Assembly: GCA_017934745.1 (NCBI GenBank)
Contig: JAGBIY010000045.1
Coordinates: 1 to 64,000, forward strand
DNA: 64,000 nt
Origin: Treponema sp.
Lineage (GTDB): Bacteria > Spirochaetota > Spirochaetia > Treponematales > Treponemataceae
Direction: 5' to 3'
In this document: positions 16,924 through 24,161 of the stretch, piece after piece
How the letters are laid out: every line of letters begins with the position of its first letter
How positions within the stretch are numbered: position 1 is the stretch's first letter
Notes under the pieces: model-generated
Database searches by the model: none
What the model was told of the DNA's origin: nothing
Seen by the model: only the letters and a program-made list of their open reading frames with translations
Made by a program: the position numbers and the translations under genes

Positions 16924-17286
16924 TTATTTTTGGTGTTGGAGCAGGGCGGTGTCGAGCCTTTCAATCATGATTTTCATGCGCTCTTCGATTTTTGACTCTA
17001 TGACAGCTTCTTCAGCCTGCCGTTCTTCTTCCGCTTTCTTGCGCTTTTGCGTTTCCTGCTCTTCTATGTTCTTTTCTATCGCTCTTTTTGATTTTTCCTT
17101 GTAAAGTTCATCGCAGAGCATTATGCCGGCCATTATCGAAACCTGCTGCTGGGTCAATTTCCCATTCTTCGTAATCTGGTCGATTATCTGTGTGTAATAT
17201 TTGAGAAGTTTCTTGAGGTATTCGTCATCCTCGTTCGCCTTTATCGAGAATGACGTTCCAAGCATATCTATTTGCAATGAACCCAT
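16924..17286 (-). CDS. zapA: Cell division protein ZapA
   Basis: This 120-residue protein fits ZapA, which cross-links FtsZ filaments at midcell. The N-terminal domain has IDMLGTSFSIKANEDDEYLKK and YYTQIIDQI. It is followed by a long coiled coil very rich in Glu, Lys and Arg (about 60-105), longer than in the minimal family. It lies downstream of a coiled-coil gene resembling ZapB, consistent with a division module behind the ribosomal genes. Confidence rests on the N-terminal domain and context. Confidence 0.85.
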   Translation of the reverse strand: MGSLQIDMLGTSFSIKANEDDEYLKKLLKYYTQIIDQITKNGKLTQQQVSIMAGIMLCDELYKEKSKRAIEKNIEEQETQKRKKAEEERQAEEAVIESKIEERMKIMIERLDTALLQHQK

Positions 17287-17305
17287 TGTTTACTGTGTTT
17301 CTCGA

Positions 17306-18079
17306 TTAGAATATGTCGAAAATAGGCTTCGGTTCTGATTGGTTCGTGTCGCTCTCCGCGCTTTTGTTGCTGCGGTCGTTGAGTATCTCTTCGATGTCCG
17401 CCTGCGGCCTTTTGAGCATACTTGCGATTTCTTCGACACGGAATCCCTTTTCCTTCAATTGGAAAATCATCGAAGTTTCCCTGTCATCCGTCATGCGCTG
17501 CTCTTCTGTGTGCGCCTGCCCTTCAATTGCTTCCCCGGCGTCTTCCTGCTCGGCTTCGTCGCTTTCCTCGTCGCCGATTTCAAAACCGCCGTCACTTGAA
17601 TCAGCGGCATCACTGTAGTCTTCTGCTTGTGCTTCTTCCCGTTCGATGGCACCGTTTTCTGAATCGGAATCCTCTTCTTCGGCCATCTCGTTGGAAGCCT
17701 GTTCGTCATTGTTGTCTGTGTCTGCGATTGTGTCGCTTTCAGATATGTCGTCAGCGGCATATTCTTCGCCGGCGGATTCTTCTTTGTTGTCCGAAGACTC
17801 CGCCAACGCGCCGCTCTGAGCGTATTGCTCAGCTTGAGAACTTCCGTCGTTTATCTCAGGAATGTTCTCAAGCTGCTCAAGGGCTTTTTTGATTCTCAAT
17901 TCGATCTTGCTCTGATCTGTCTGAAAAGCCGAAAGCTGCTCCGTCTTCGCAGAAAGTGCGTTTGTGAGCTCTGCGCATTTTCTACGCAAAGCATCATTCT
18001 CTGCTGTCAGCTGTCCTATTTTTGCGACAGCGCTCTCAATCTTTTGGTTCAAAATCTGAAGTTGATCGAATGAAATCAT
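17306..18079 (-). CDS. Coiled-coil acidic protein with ZapB-like N-terminus
   Basis: This 257-residue protein has three parts. Residues 1-75 form a coiled coil (FDQLQILNQKIESAVAKIGQL, ENDALRRKCAELTNAL) like ZapB. Residues about 80-200 are low-complexity and very acidic (Glu, Asp, Ala, Ser). Residues about 205-240 (MIFQLKEKGFRVEEIASMLKRPQADIEEIL) read as a small helix-turn-helix, as in DUF6115-type tails. The following zapA supports a division role. AAGGT precedes the ATG. I do not know a named orthologue. Confidence 0.6.
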   Translation of the reverse strand: MISFDQLQILNQKIESAVAKIGQLTAENDALRRKCAELTNALSAKTEQLSAFQTDQSKIELRIKKALEQLENIPEINDGSSQAEQYAQSGALAESSDNKEESAGEEYAADDISESDTIADTDNNDEQASNEMAEEEDSDSENGAIEREEAQAEDYSDAADSSDGGFEIGDEESDEAEQEDAGEAIEGQAHTEEQRMTDDRETSMIFQLKEKGFRVEEIASMLKRPQADIEEILNDRSNKSAESDTNQSEPKPIFDIF

Positions 18080-18107
18080 TTTTTTACCTTGGTTTTGTTT
18101 TTTTTAT

Positions 18108-18467
18108 TTAAGCGTTGAGCGCTTTTTTTGCAGCCTCAACGACTGCCTTGAAAGCTGTTGGGTCTTCGATTGCGAGGTTAGAGAGTGCCTTGCGGTTCAA
18201 AGTGATTCCTGCTTTCGCGATGCCGTTGATGAAGCGAGAGTATGTGAGACCCTCTGAGCGGACAGCCGCGTTGATACGGGCAATCCACAACTGGCGGAAG
18301 TCGCCTTTCTTGTTGCGGCGATCCTCGTACGAGTGGGAAAGGGCCTTTACAACTGCGTCTTTCGCTGCTTTGTAGTTCGTTCCACGGCGTCCCACGAAGC
18401 CCTTCGCGAGCTTCAAAATCTTGGCGCGGCGGTTGTTTCTTTTTGTTCCGTCTATTGCTCTTGACAT
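18108..18467 (-). CDS. rplT: 50S ribosomal protein L20
   Basis: This 119-residue protein is L20, a 23S rRNA-binding protein needed early in 50S assembly. [27 protein letters not shown] and RIARINAA-type segments are diagnostic, and length is normal. AGGAGA is placed six bases before the ATG. It is third in the conserved infC-rpmI-rplT operon; in other bacteria L20 represses this operon, but I see no obvious pseudoknot site to support that here. Confidence 0.97.
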   Translation of the reverse strand: MSRAIDGTKRNNRRAKILKLAKGFVGRRGTNYKAAKDAVVKALSHSYEDRRNKKGDFRQLWIARINAAVRSEGLTYSRFINGIAKAGITLNRKALSNLAIEDPTAFKAVVEAAKKALNA

Positions 18468-18528
18468 TTTATTCTCCTAAATATTCCAGTAAAAATCCGT
18501 TTTCAAAAACTAGGCATCTGCCGTATCA

Positions 18529-18735
18529 TCAGCCGTATGGAAGCTGCTGTTTGCGGATTCTCGCTGCTGAATCTTCAGAAAGGATTCCTGCTCCGCGGAG
18601 GTGCATCTTCCTTTTTGGCGACTTCTTTGTCAAAATATGGCGAAGGTTCATCTTCTTGTACTTTACCTTGCCAGTGCCTGTGAGTGAAAAGCGCTTTGCA
18701 GACGCTTTCTTTGTCTTCATCTTGTTCTTAGACAT
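18529..18735 (-). CDS. rpmI: 50S ribosomal protein L35
   Basis: This 68-residue basic protein is L35: MSKNKMKTKKASAKRFSLTGTGKVK at the start, then HILTKKSPKRKMHLRG. It lies between infC and rplT as in most bacteria. GGGGAAAAGG precedes the ATG closely. Confidence 0.96.
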   Translation of the reverse strand: MSKNKMKTKKASAKRFSLTGTGKVKYKKMNLRHILTKKSPKRKMHLRGAGILSEDSAARIRKQQLPYG

Positions 18736-18783
18736 TTTCCTTTTCCCCGAACCAGTGCGACCGTATCGCCTGGCTCTTTTTGA

Positions 18784-19305
18784 TTATTTGGCCTTCGCGT
18801 TGATTGTCATGGACATGAATCTGCCTTCCATCGCGGCCGGCTTCTCCACTACATAACTTCCTTCGTTAAGCCTTTTCAATACTTCGTTCAGTACGTCGTG
18901 GCCGAGTTCGGTGTGCGCAAGCTCTCGTCCGCGGAAGCGGATTGTAACTTTCACCTTGTCGCCCTCGTCCAAGAATTCCTGAACGTGCTTTGCTTTTGTG
19001 TCAAGGTCGCCAGGGCCGATTTTCGGCTGCATCCTGATTTCCTTGATTTTCAAAGCTTTCTGGTTCTTGCGGGAGTCACGGAGCTTTTTCTCCTGCTCGA
19101 ACCTGTATTTTCCGTAATTCAGTATTTTACAAACTGGTGGGTTTGCATTCGGAGAGACCTCCACAAGGTCAAGCTCTCTTTCTTTCGCAAGCCTGAGTGC
19201 TTCGCTCGTGGACATTATGCCGTTCTGTCCGCCTTCGTCGTCTATAAGTCTGATCTCTCTTACTCGAATCTGTTCGTTGATTCGTAATCCTTTTGGATCT
19301 GCCAA
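18784..19305 (-). CDS. infC: Translation initiation factor IF-3
   Basis: This protein is IF-3, which binds the 30S subunit and checks initiator tRNA pairing. The N-domain has [19 protein letters not shown] and the C-domain [18 protein letters not shown] and [10 protein letters not shown]. The frame opens at an ATG at 19335 (MPSILASGG), but the better start is the TTG at 19305. AGGGGG (19315-19310) lies four bases upstream of it, and this gives 173 residues beginning [11 protein letters not shown], the normal family length. A rare start codon on infC recalls the AUU start of enterobacterial infC, which underlies autoregulation there. Confidence 0.93.
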   Translation of the reverse strand: MADPKGLRINEQIRVREIRLIDDEGGQNGIMSTSEALRLAKERELDLVEVSPNANPPVCKILNYGKYRFEQEKKLRDSRKNQKALKIKEIRMQPKIGPGDLDTKAKHVQEFLDEGDKVKVTIRFRGRELAHTELGHDVLNEVLKRLNEGSYVVEKPAAMEGRFMSMTINAKAK

Positions 19306-19333
19306 TTTTCCCCCTGATGCCAAAATCGATGGC

Positions 19334-19360
19334 ATACTTGTAAAATGATTTTACAAGTAT
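19334..19360. promoter_or_regulatory. Perfect 13+1+13 palindrome between infC and ilvB
   Basis: ATACTTGTAAAAT and its exact reverse complement ATTTTACAAGTAT flank a single G at 19347. The palindrome overlaps the predicted infC -10 and lies 129 bases before the ilvB start. It looks like an operator for a dimeric regulator with core TTGTAAAATNATTTTACAA, which I cannot assign to a known regulator. Confidence 0.55.
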
Positions 19361-19385
19361 ATCAAATTTCAATTTCTGATGTCTA
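19356..19385 (-). promoter_or_regulatory. Promoter of the infC-rpmI-rplT operon
   Basis: On the minus strand TAGACA (19385-19380), an 18-base spacer and TATACT (19361-19356) precede infC. The predicted start near 19349 gives a leader of roughly 44 bases to the TTG codon at 19305. Confidence 0.5.
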
Positions 19386-19488
19386 TCTTTCTATTCAACT
19401 TTCATCTTTCCTTTATTTCGTTTATTCTGAAAAAAGATATCTACGCGGTGGAAATCTCTCTAAAAAATCCAAAAATGAAGGTGTAAAA

Positions 19489-21213
19489 ATGAAAATCAAC
19501 GGTTCTCAAATAGTAATCGAGTGCTTGGTGGAGCAGGGGCTGGACACTGTTTTCGGCTATCCTGGCGGAAACATTCTCAACATCTACGATGCCCTCTACA
19601 AAAATTCGGACAGGATAACGCACATTCTAACCGCCCATGAGCAGGCCGCGGCACACGCCGCCGACGGATACGCGCGCTCCACCGGAAAGGTGGGCGTGTG
19701 CATGGCGACTTCTGGTCCTGGAGCCACGAACCTCGTAACGGGAATAGCGACCGCCTACATGGATTCTTCTCCAATCGTCGCGATAACCTGCAACGTCGGG
19801 ACTCCGCTTTTGGGAAAGGACACGTTCCAGGAAATCGACATAACGGGAGTGACTCTCCCGATAACGAAGCACAATTTCATGGTGAAGAAGGTCGAGGATT
19901 TGGCGGACACGATTCGCCAGGCCTTCGTCATAGCCCGTTCCGGTCGTCCAGGTCCTGTCCTCGTCGACATACCTAAGGATGTTACGGCAAAAGTGTGCGA
20001 GTTCACTCCGTTCAAGGATGCAGCAGCCGTGACGGACAGCCTTTTGAAAGAGCATGAGAACATAAGGAGGGCGATGAGTGTGGCCTCTCCGTCCGACGAG
20101 GAAATCAGGAAGGCTGCCGAGATAATCAACAAGTCGGAGCGGCCGATAATATATGCCGGCGGCGGCGTGAAGATTTCTGGAGCCGAATCTGTCCTCCTCG
20201 AATTCGCCGAGAAAGCGAACATTCCTGTGGCCGAGTCCATGATGGGCCGCGATGTCTTCCCCTCTGGAAATCCCCTCTGCACGTGGATGGTCGGAATGCA
20301 CGGAACCAAGGCTTCGAATTTCGGCATCGTCAATTCCGACTTGGTCCTTGCCCTCGGCGCTCGCTTCTCCGACCGCGTGATTGGCGACCCTAGAAAATTC
20401 GCGGCGAACGCGACTGTCTTCCATATTGATATAGATCCTGCCGAAATCAACAAGAACATTCCTGCCGACGATTGCCTCGTCGGGGACATAAAGTCTATTT
20501 TGACGCGTCTTCTTCCTCTTGTTGAGAAAAAAGACCACAAAGAATGGCTTTCGCGGATTGATGGCTGGAAGAAGGAAGTTCCTTCTGTCTATTCCCGCGT
20601 GCCTAAGGATTCGATAAATCCAAAATTCTTGCTTGAGACTGTGCACAAGTACGCTGGCGACGACGCCTTTGTCACGACGGAGGTCGGCCAGCACCAGCTT
20701 TGGACGGCGCAGTTCTATCCGTTCGCCAAGCCTAGGCGTTTCGTCACTTCCGGCGGACTTGGCACTATGGGGTTCGGCACTGGAGCCGCGATGGGAATCC
20801 AGGTCGGAAACCCGAAAGCCCGCGTCGTTCACATAGCCGGCGACGGCTCTTTCAGGATGAACTGCAACGAGCTTTCGACGATTGCCCGCTACGGCCTTCC
20901 GCTCGTGATTGTCCTCGTCAACAACGGAACTCTCGGAAACGTCCGCGTCTGGCAGAAGCTTTTCTATGAGAACCGCTTCAGCCACACGACCTTGGATTTC
21001 GGTCCAGATTGGGGGAAACTCGCCGACGCTTACGGTGTCGGATACTACAAGGCTGACAACCACGAGGAATTCGACAAGGCGTTCAAGGCCGCTTTCGAGT
21101 CTGGGAAACCATGCATCGTGGACGCAAAGGTCGACATCGACGAGATGATTCTTCCTATGGCGATTCCTGGAAAACCTCTTGAGGACATGTTCCTCGAATA
21201 CAACGCCAACTAG
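19489..21213 (+). CDS. ilvB: Acetolactate synthase large subunit
   Basis: This 574-residue thiamine-diphosphate enzyme joins pyruvate units to 2-acetolactate in branched-chain amino acid synthesis. It has FGYPGGNILNIYDAL, the catalytic Glu 51 in TAHEQAAAHAADGYAR, TSGPGATNLVTG and the diphosphate/Mg site GDGSFRMN with NNGTLGNVRVWQ. The frame extends 48 codons upstream, but homology begins at the ATG at 19489, which has GAAGGTG before it. No regulatory subunit (ilvN) or other ilv gene is adjacent. A different pyruvate-type TPP enzyme cannot be fully excluded. Confidence 0.92.
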   Translation: MKINGSQIVIECLVEQGLDTVFGYPGGNILNIYDALYKNSDRITHILTAHEQAAAHAADGYARSTGKVGVCMATSGPGATNLVTGIATAYMDSSPIVAITCNVGTPLLGKDTFQEIDITGVTLPITKHNFMVKKVEDLADTIRQAFVIARSGRPGPVLVDIPKDVTAKVCEFTPFKDAAAVTDSLLKEHENIRRAMSVASPSDEEIRKAAEIINKSERPIIYAGGGVKISGAESVLLEFAEKANIPVAESMMGRDVFPSGNPLCTWMVGMHGTKASNFGIVNSDLVLALGARFSDRVIGDPRKFAANATVFHIDIDPAEINKNIPADDCLVGDIKSILTRLLPLVEKKDHKEWLSRIDGWKKEVPSVYSRVPKDSINPKFLLETVHKYAGDDAFVTTEVGQHQLWTAQFYPFAKPRRFVTSGGLGTMGFGTGAAMGIQVGNPKARVVHIAGDGSFRMNCNELSTIARYGLPLVIVLVNNGTLGNVRVWQKLFYENRFSHTTLDFGPDWGKLADAYGVGYYKADNHEEFDKAFKAAFESGKPCIVDAKVDIDEMILPMAIPGKPLEDMFLEYNAN

Positions 21214-21238
21214 GAATGACCGGCCTGTTGTGGCCGAT

Positions 21239-21308
21239 AAAAAAACGCCCGGCAGGTCGTGGAGCGTGAAGTGCACTCCGCTTCGGTTGTCCTGCCGGGC
21301 GTTTTTTT
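21239..21308. terminator. Bidirectional terminator between ilvB and fba
   Basis: AACGCCCGGCAGG (21244-21256) and CCTGCCGGGCGTT (21291-21303) form a perfect 13-base-pair stem. T runs flank it on both strands, so it can end both convergent transcripts. The loop holds a second small stem (GGAG/CTCC). Confidence 0.9.
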
Positions 21309-21326
21309 CATGCCTGCTGCTTTCTA

Positions 21327-22328
21327 TCAGTCGTCCAAGTGTCCTGCCGAGCCGAGAACCTCGACGTTCTTTCTCGCATACATTTTCTGAAGCTCGTCGC
21401 GGGCCGGTCCGAGGTACTTTCTCGGGTCGAATTCCTCAGGATGTTCTGCGAGGACTCTCCTGACCTTCGCCGTCATCGCGAGCCTGCCGTCGGAGTCGAT
21501 GTTGATTTTGCAGACAGCGGATTTCGCCGCCTTCCTGAGCTGCTCCTCTGGAATTCCCACCGAATCAGGAATCTTTCCTCCGAACTGCTCGATTTCGCGG
21601 ACGTATTCGATTGGAACTGAAGATGAGCCGTGGAGCACGATTGGGAAGCCCGGAAGTTTCTTTTCAATCTCGGCGAGCACGTCGAATGCCAACGGCGGCG
21701 GGATGAGAATACCATCGGCGTTCCTTGTGCACTGCTCCGGTGTGAATTTGCAGCGTCCGTGCGATGTTCCGATTGAGATGGCGAGAGAGTCGACGCCTGT
21801 CTTCGACACGAAGTCCTGGACTTCCTCCGGTTTCGTGTAGTGGCTTTCCTCCGCCGACACGTCGTCCTCGACTCCTCCGAGAACGCCAAGCTCGCCTTCC
21901 ACCGTCACGTCGAACTGGTGGGCGTAGTCCACGACTTTCTTTGTCAAGGCGACGTTCTCATCGTAAGGAAGGGCAGAGCCGTCTATCATGACTGATGAGA
22001 ATCCGTTGTCGATGCAGTCCTTCGCGACTTCAAAGGATGGACCGTGGTCGAGGTGGAGTACAATCTGAGGATTTTTGCATCCAAGTTCTTTCGCGTATTC
22101 CACGGCACCCTGCGCCATGTATCTGAGAAGCGTTCCGTTCGCGTATTGGCGCGCTCCTTTCGAGACTTGGAGAATCACCGGCGATTTCGTTTCGACCGCG
22201 GCTTTGATTATCGCCTGCATCTGTTCCATATTATTGAAGTTGTATGCCGGTATCGCGTATCCGCCTTTGATGGCTTTCGCGAACATTTCGCGTGTGTTGA
22301 CCAGACCGAGTTCTTTGTAACTGACCAT
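21327..22328 (-). CDS. fba: Class II fructose-1,6-bisphosphate aldolase
   Basis: This 333-residue zinc-dependent aldolase interconverts fructose-1,6-bisphosphate with dihydroxyacetone phosphate and glyceraldehyde-3-phosphate in glycolysis. It has LHLDHGPSFE (zinc-binding His), SVMIDGSALPYDENV, VEGELGVLGGVEDDV, ISIGTSHGRCKF and VLHGSSSVP. Length and sequence fit the longer class II type found in many anaerobes. GGAGC lies seven bases before the ATG. It is convergent with ilvB and shares its terminator. Confidence 0.95.
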   Translation of the reverse strand: MVSYKELGLVNTREMFAKAIKGGYAIPAYNFNNMEQMQAIIKAAVETKSPVILQVSKGARQYANGTLLRYMAQGAVEYAKELGCKNPQIVLHLDHGPSFEVAKDCIDNGFSSVMIDGSALPYDENVALTKKVVDYAHQFDVTVEGELGVLGGVEDDVSAEESHYTKPEEVQDFVSKTGVDSLAISIGTSHGRCKFTPEQCTRNADGILIPPPLAFDVLAEIEKKLPGFPIVLHGSSSVPIEYVREIEQFGGKIPDSVGIPEEQLRKAAKSAVCKINIDSDGRLAMTAKVRRVLAEHPEEFDPRKYLGPARDELQKMYARKNVEVLGSAGHLDD

Positions 22329-22465
22329 TTTTTTGCTCCTGAAAATAAAATTTCTTTTGATTTATGATGAAAATTCTAAGTCCATTTTTTTGATAAATCA
22401 AGAAAATAAATTGTAATTTTGTCCAAGAATGAATGTTTAAGATTCCCTAAAAAACAAATATTTGT

Positions 22466-22494
22466 TTGACAAACAGAAACGCTAGAAATATAAT
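22466..22494 (+). promoter_or_regulatory. Perfect sigma-70 promoter of flaA
   Basis: TTGACA (22466-22471), a 17-base spacer and TATAAT (22489-22494) match the vegetative consensus at every position. Initiation near 22501 gives a leader of about 56 bases. Confidence 0.85.
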
Positions 22495-22504
22495 TGCTCT
22501 TAAA

Positions 22505-22534
22505 GTGCAATCTTAATACAAGGTGGGATTGTAC
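22505..22534 (+). other. Stem-loop in the flaA 5' leader
   Basis: GTGCAATC (22505-22512) pairs with GATTGTAC (22527-22534) with one G-U, around a 14-base loop, right at the predicted transcript start. The strong ribosome site AAGGAG (22545-22550) lies outside the stem, so the hairpin may stabilise the mRNA rather than block translation. Confidence 0.5.
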
Positions 22535-22556
22535 AAATAATATGAAGGAGTTTTGA

Positions 22557-23318
22557 ATGAAAAAGGGCGCAGTGGTCTTTACTAGTCTTGCTCTTCTGGC
22601 TGCTTTCTGCCTTCCAGCAGTTGCACAGCCTAGCAATAGAGCTGTAGAGACAATCGTTGTCGATAACTTCGACGACACAGGTAGTAATGAGTGGACTTGG
22701 AACGTAACAGCAAGCCGCTTCATTGATTCGGAGAAGGGTTTTCCGAAGCAGAGTTTTTTTGAGGGACAGCCAAATTCTCTCAAATATTTGAACACAAACA
22801 GCGAGTCTTCTCCAAAGGTTCTCGGTGTAAAAACTTCATATCTCCGCAAGGGAGAGAACTGGTTTGAGATCTATCCAGAGAAAGACGGAAAAGCTTACGA
22901 GATTCCATTGATTGGAACAGTCTCTCAGATCGATTTCTGGGTCTGGGGTGCAAATTACCTTTACTTCATCGATCTTCTCGTTCGCGATGCTGATGGTCGT
23001 GTCTATACATTGCCAGCTGGTCAGTTGACTTTTGAAGGTTGGAGAAACGTCATCGTTCCAATCCCAACATACATCAGACAGCGTTCAAGGCTTCGCAGCG
23101 GTCCTAAGACTCTCATGTTTGTTGGTTTCAGAGTCAGAACTGATCCAAACGAGTATGTTGATGACTTCAATATATTCCTTGATCAGCTCAAGTACACAAC
23201 AAATACTTTGAGCAACATTTATGATGGATACGAGCTTACAAACATCGATTTCGGTGACTCAAGCTCTTCTTCATCATCTGGATCATCATCGTCATCATCA
23301 ACAGGAGATGCAAAATAA
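22557..23318 (+). CDS. flaA: Flagellar filament outer layer protein FlaA
   Basis: This 253-residue exported protein is a FlaA sheath protein, which coats the FlaB core of spirochaete periplasmic flagella. It has a signal peptide (hydrophobic 5-20, then AVAQ), the conserved VVDNFDDTGSNEWTWNV, LGVKTSYLRKGENWFEIYP, the FWVWGANY segment and GFRVRTDPNEYVDDFNIFLDQLKY. The C-terminus is a polyserine tail (about 233-248) encoded by TCA/TCT/TCG repeats. Codon choice (ACA, CCA, GCA) differs from neighbours and suggests very high expression. It starts a two-gene operon. Confidence 0.92.
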   Translation: MKKGAVVFTSLALLAAFCLPAVAQPSNRAVETIVVDNFDDTGSNEWTWNVTASRFIDSEKGFPKQSFFEGQPNSLKYLNTNSESSPKVLGVKTSYLRKGENWFEIYPEKDGKAYEIPLIGTVSQIDFWVWGANYLYFIDLLVRDADGRVYTLPAGQLTFEGWRNVIVPIPTYIRQRSRLRSGPKTLMFVGFRVRTDPNEYVDDFNIFLDQLKYTTNTLSNIYDGYELTNIDFGDSSSSSSSGSSSSSSTGDAK

Positions 23319-24031
23319 TGAAAAAGATACTTACTGCTGTATTGACATTGACAGCTACTGCTGGATTGATGTTTGCTCAGGAAAGCCTTGCAAACCCTGA
23401 TCCAACTGTAATCGGAAATGATTCTGCAAGACAGGCTTTGAAAGAAGTTTCTGTTGACAAGTTTGAGTTGGAAGGAAGTTGGAACGCTTCCATCTCTCCT
23501 GACAATGGTGTTATCGGTGCTCGTCTTTTCGACGGATCTCCAGCTGCCAAAGAACCAATTCAGGGTGAAGAGGATATTCCTGATACAAAAGTTCTCGGTG
23601 TGAAGGTTGAGTTCTTCCACCGCGGTGTCAACTCTTTCTACATCCGCTCTACACGCCCGATTCCGATCGAGGGTGTCACAAAGACTATTTCTTTGTGGGT
23701 CGCTGGACGCAACATGGACCACTCTTTGTCGGTTCTCGTTCAGGACTACTACGGAAACAACTTCGAACTTTACGTTGGATCTCTCGGATTCAGCGGATGG
23801 AAGAAGATGCAGGTTGCCGTTCCTCCTACTCCGGATGGAGAGCATGGAATCATCCAGCAGAGTGCTTACGATGGAATCCGCCCAGGACTCCGCATCGTAG
23901 GATTCAGGGTTGACTGCAATCCAATGCTCGCTCGCGGTACATACTATGTATACCTCGACGATCTTCGCGCTGTCACAGATCTTTACGATGTAGAGAACCG
24001 CGACGAAGACGACATGAACGACGATTGGTAG
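23318..24031 (+). CDS. Second FlaA-family flagellar sheath protein
   Basis: This 237-residue FlaA paralogue has a signal peptide (AGLMFAQ), VDKFELEGSWNASI, LGVKVEFFHRGVNSFYIRS, ISLWVAGRNMDH and GFRVDCNPMLARGTYYVYLDDLRAVTDLY. It lacks the polyserine tail and ends in an acidic stretch. The ATG overlaps the TAA of the first flaA (TAATG), with GGAGAT inside the upstream gene, so translation is coupled. Paired FlaA proteins are known in Treponema and may form one sheath. Confidence 0.9.
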   Translation: MKKILTAVLTLTATAGLMFAQESLANPDPTVIGNDSARQALKEVSVDKFELEGSWNASISPDNGVIGARLFDGSPAAKEPIQGEEDIPDTKVLGVKVEFFHRGVNSFYIRSTRPIPIEGVTKTISLWVAGRNMDHSLSVLVQDYYGNNFELYVGSLGFSGWKKMQVAVPPTPDGEHGIIQQSAYDGIRPGLRIVGFRVDCNPMLARGTYYVYLDDLRAVTDLYDVENRDEDDMNDDW

Positions 24032-24090
24032 TCGTGATTGGTCTTTGAAAGACCATTGAGTGGTTTTAAGGTTCTCTTGGACCGCTCGAA

Positions 24091-24127
24091 AAAAAGGCTG
24101 GACTTTTTGGTTCCGGCCTTTTTTTTT
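24091..24127 (+). terminator. Terminator of the flaA operon
   Basis: GGCTGGA (24096-24102) pairs with TCCGGCC (24112-24118), with one G-U, followed by nine T. A second perfect small palindrome, TGGTCTTT-G-AAAGACCA (24039-24055), lies between it and the stop codon and may protect the mRNA 3' end. Confidence 0.8.
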
Positions 24128-24154
24128 GCCTTTTTCTCCGTTTGTCGATAAAAT
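24126..24154 (+). promoter_or_regulatory. Promoter of the fliG paralogue
   Basis: TTGCCT (24126-24131), overlapping the terminator T run, is followed by 17 bases and TAAAAT (24149-24154). The ATG at 24162 starts seven bases later, with no Shine-Dalgarno sequence, predicting a leaderless mRNA. Confidence 0.55.
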
Positions 24155-24161
24155 GGGATTC

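Noticed and set aside
19386..19488. Attenuator or T-box leader for ilvB
   Set aside because: The region lacks a branched-chain-rich leader peptide, a T-box motif and a terminator hairpin.
19345..19488. Upstream extension of ilvB by 48 codons
   Set aside because: It is hydrophobic but unlike any acetolactate synthase start, and the ATG at 19489 has its own ribosome site.
19627..21276. Long open frame (549 codons) antisense to ilvB
   Set aside because: It mirrors the codon bias of ilvB, has an implausible composition rich in Arg, His and Val, and shows no domain. It is a shadow of the real gene.
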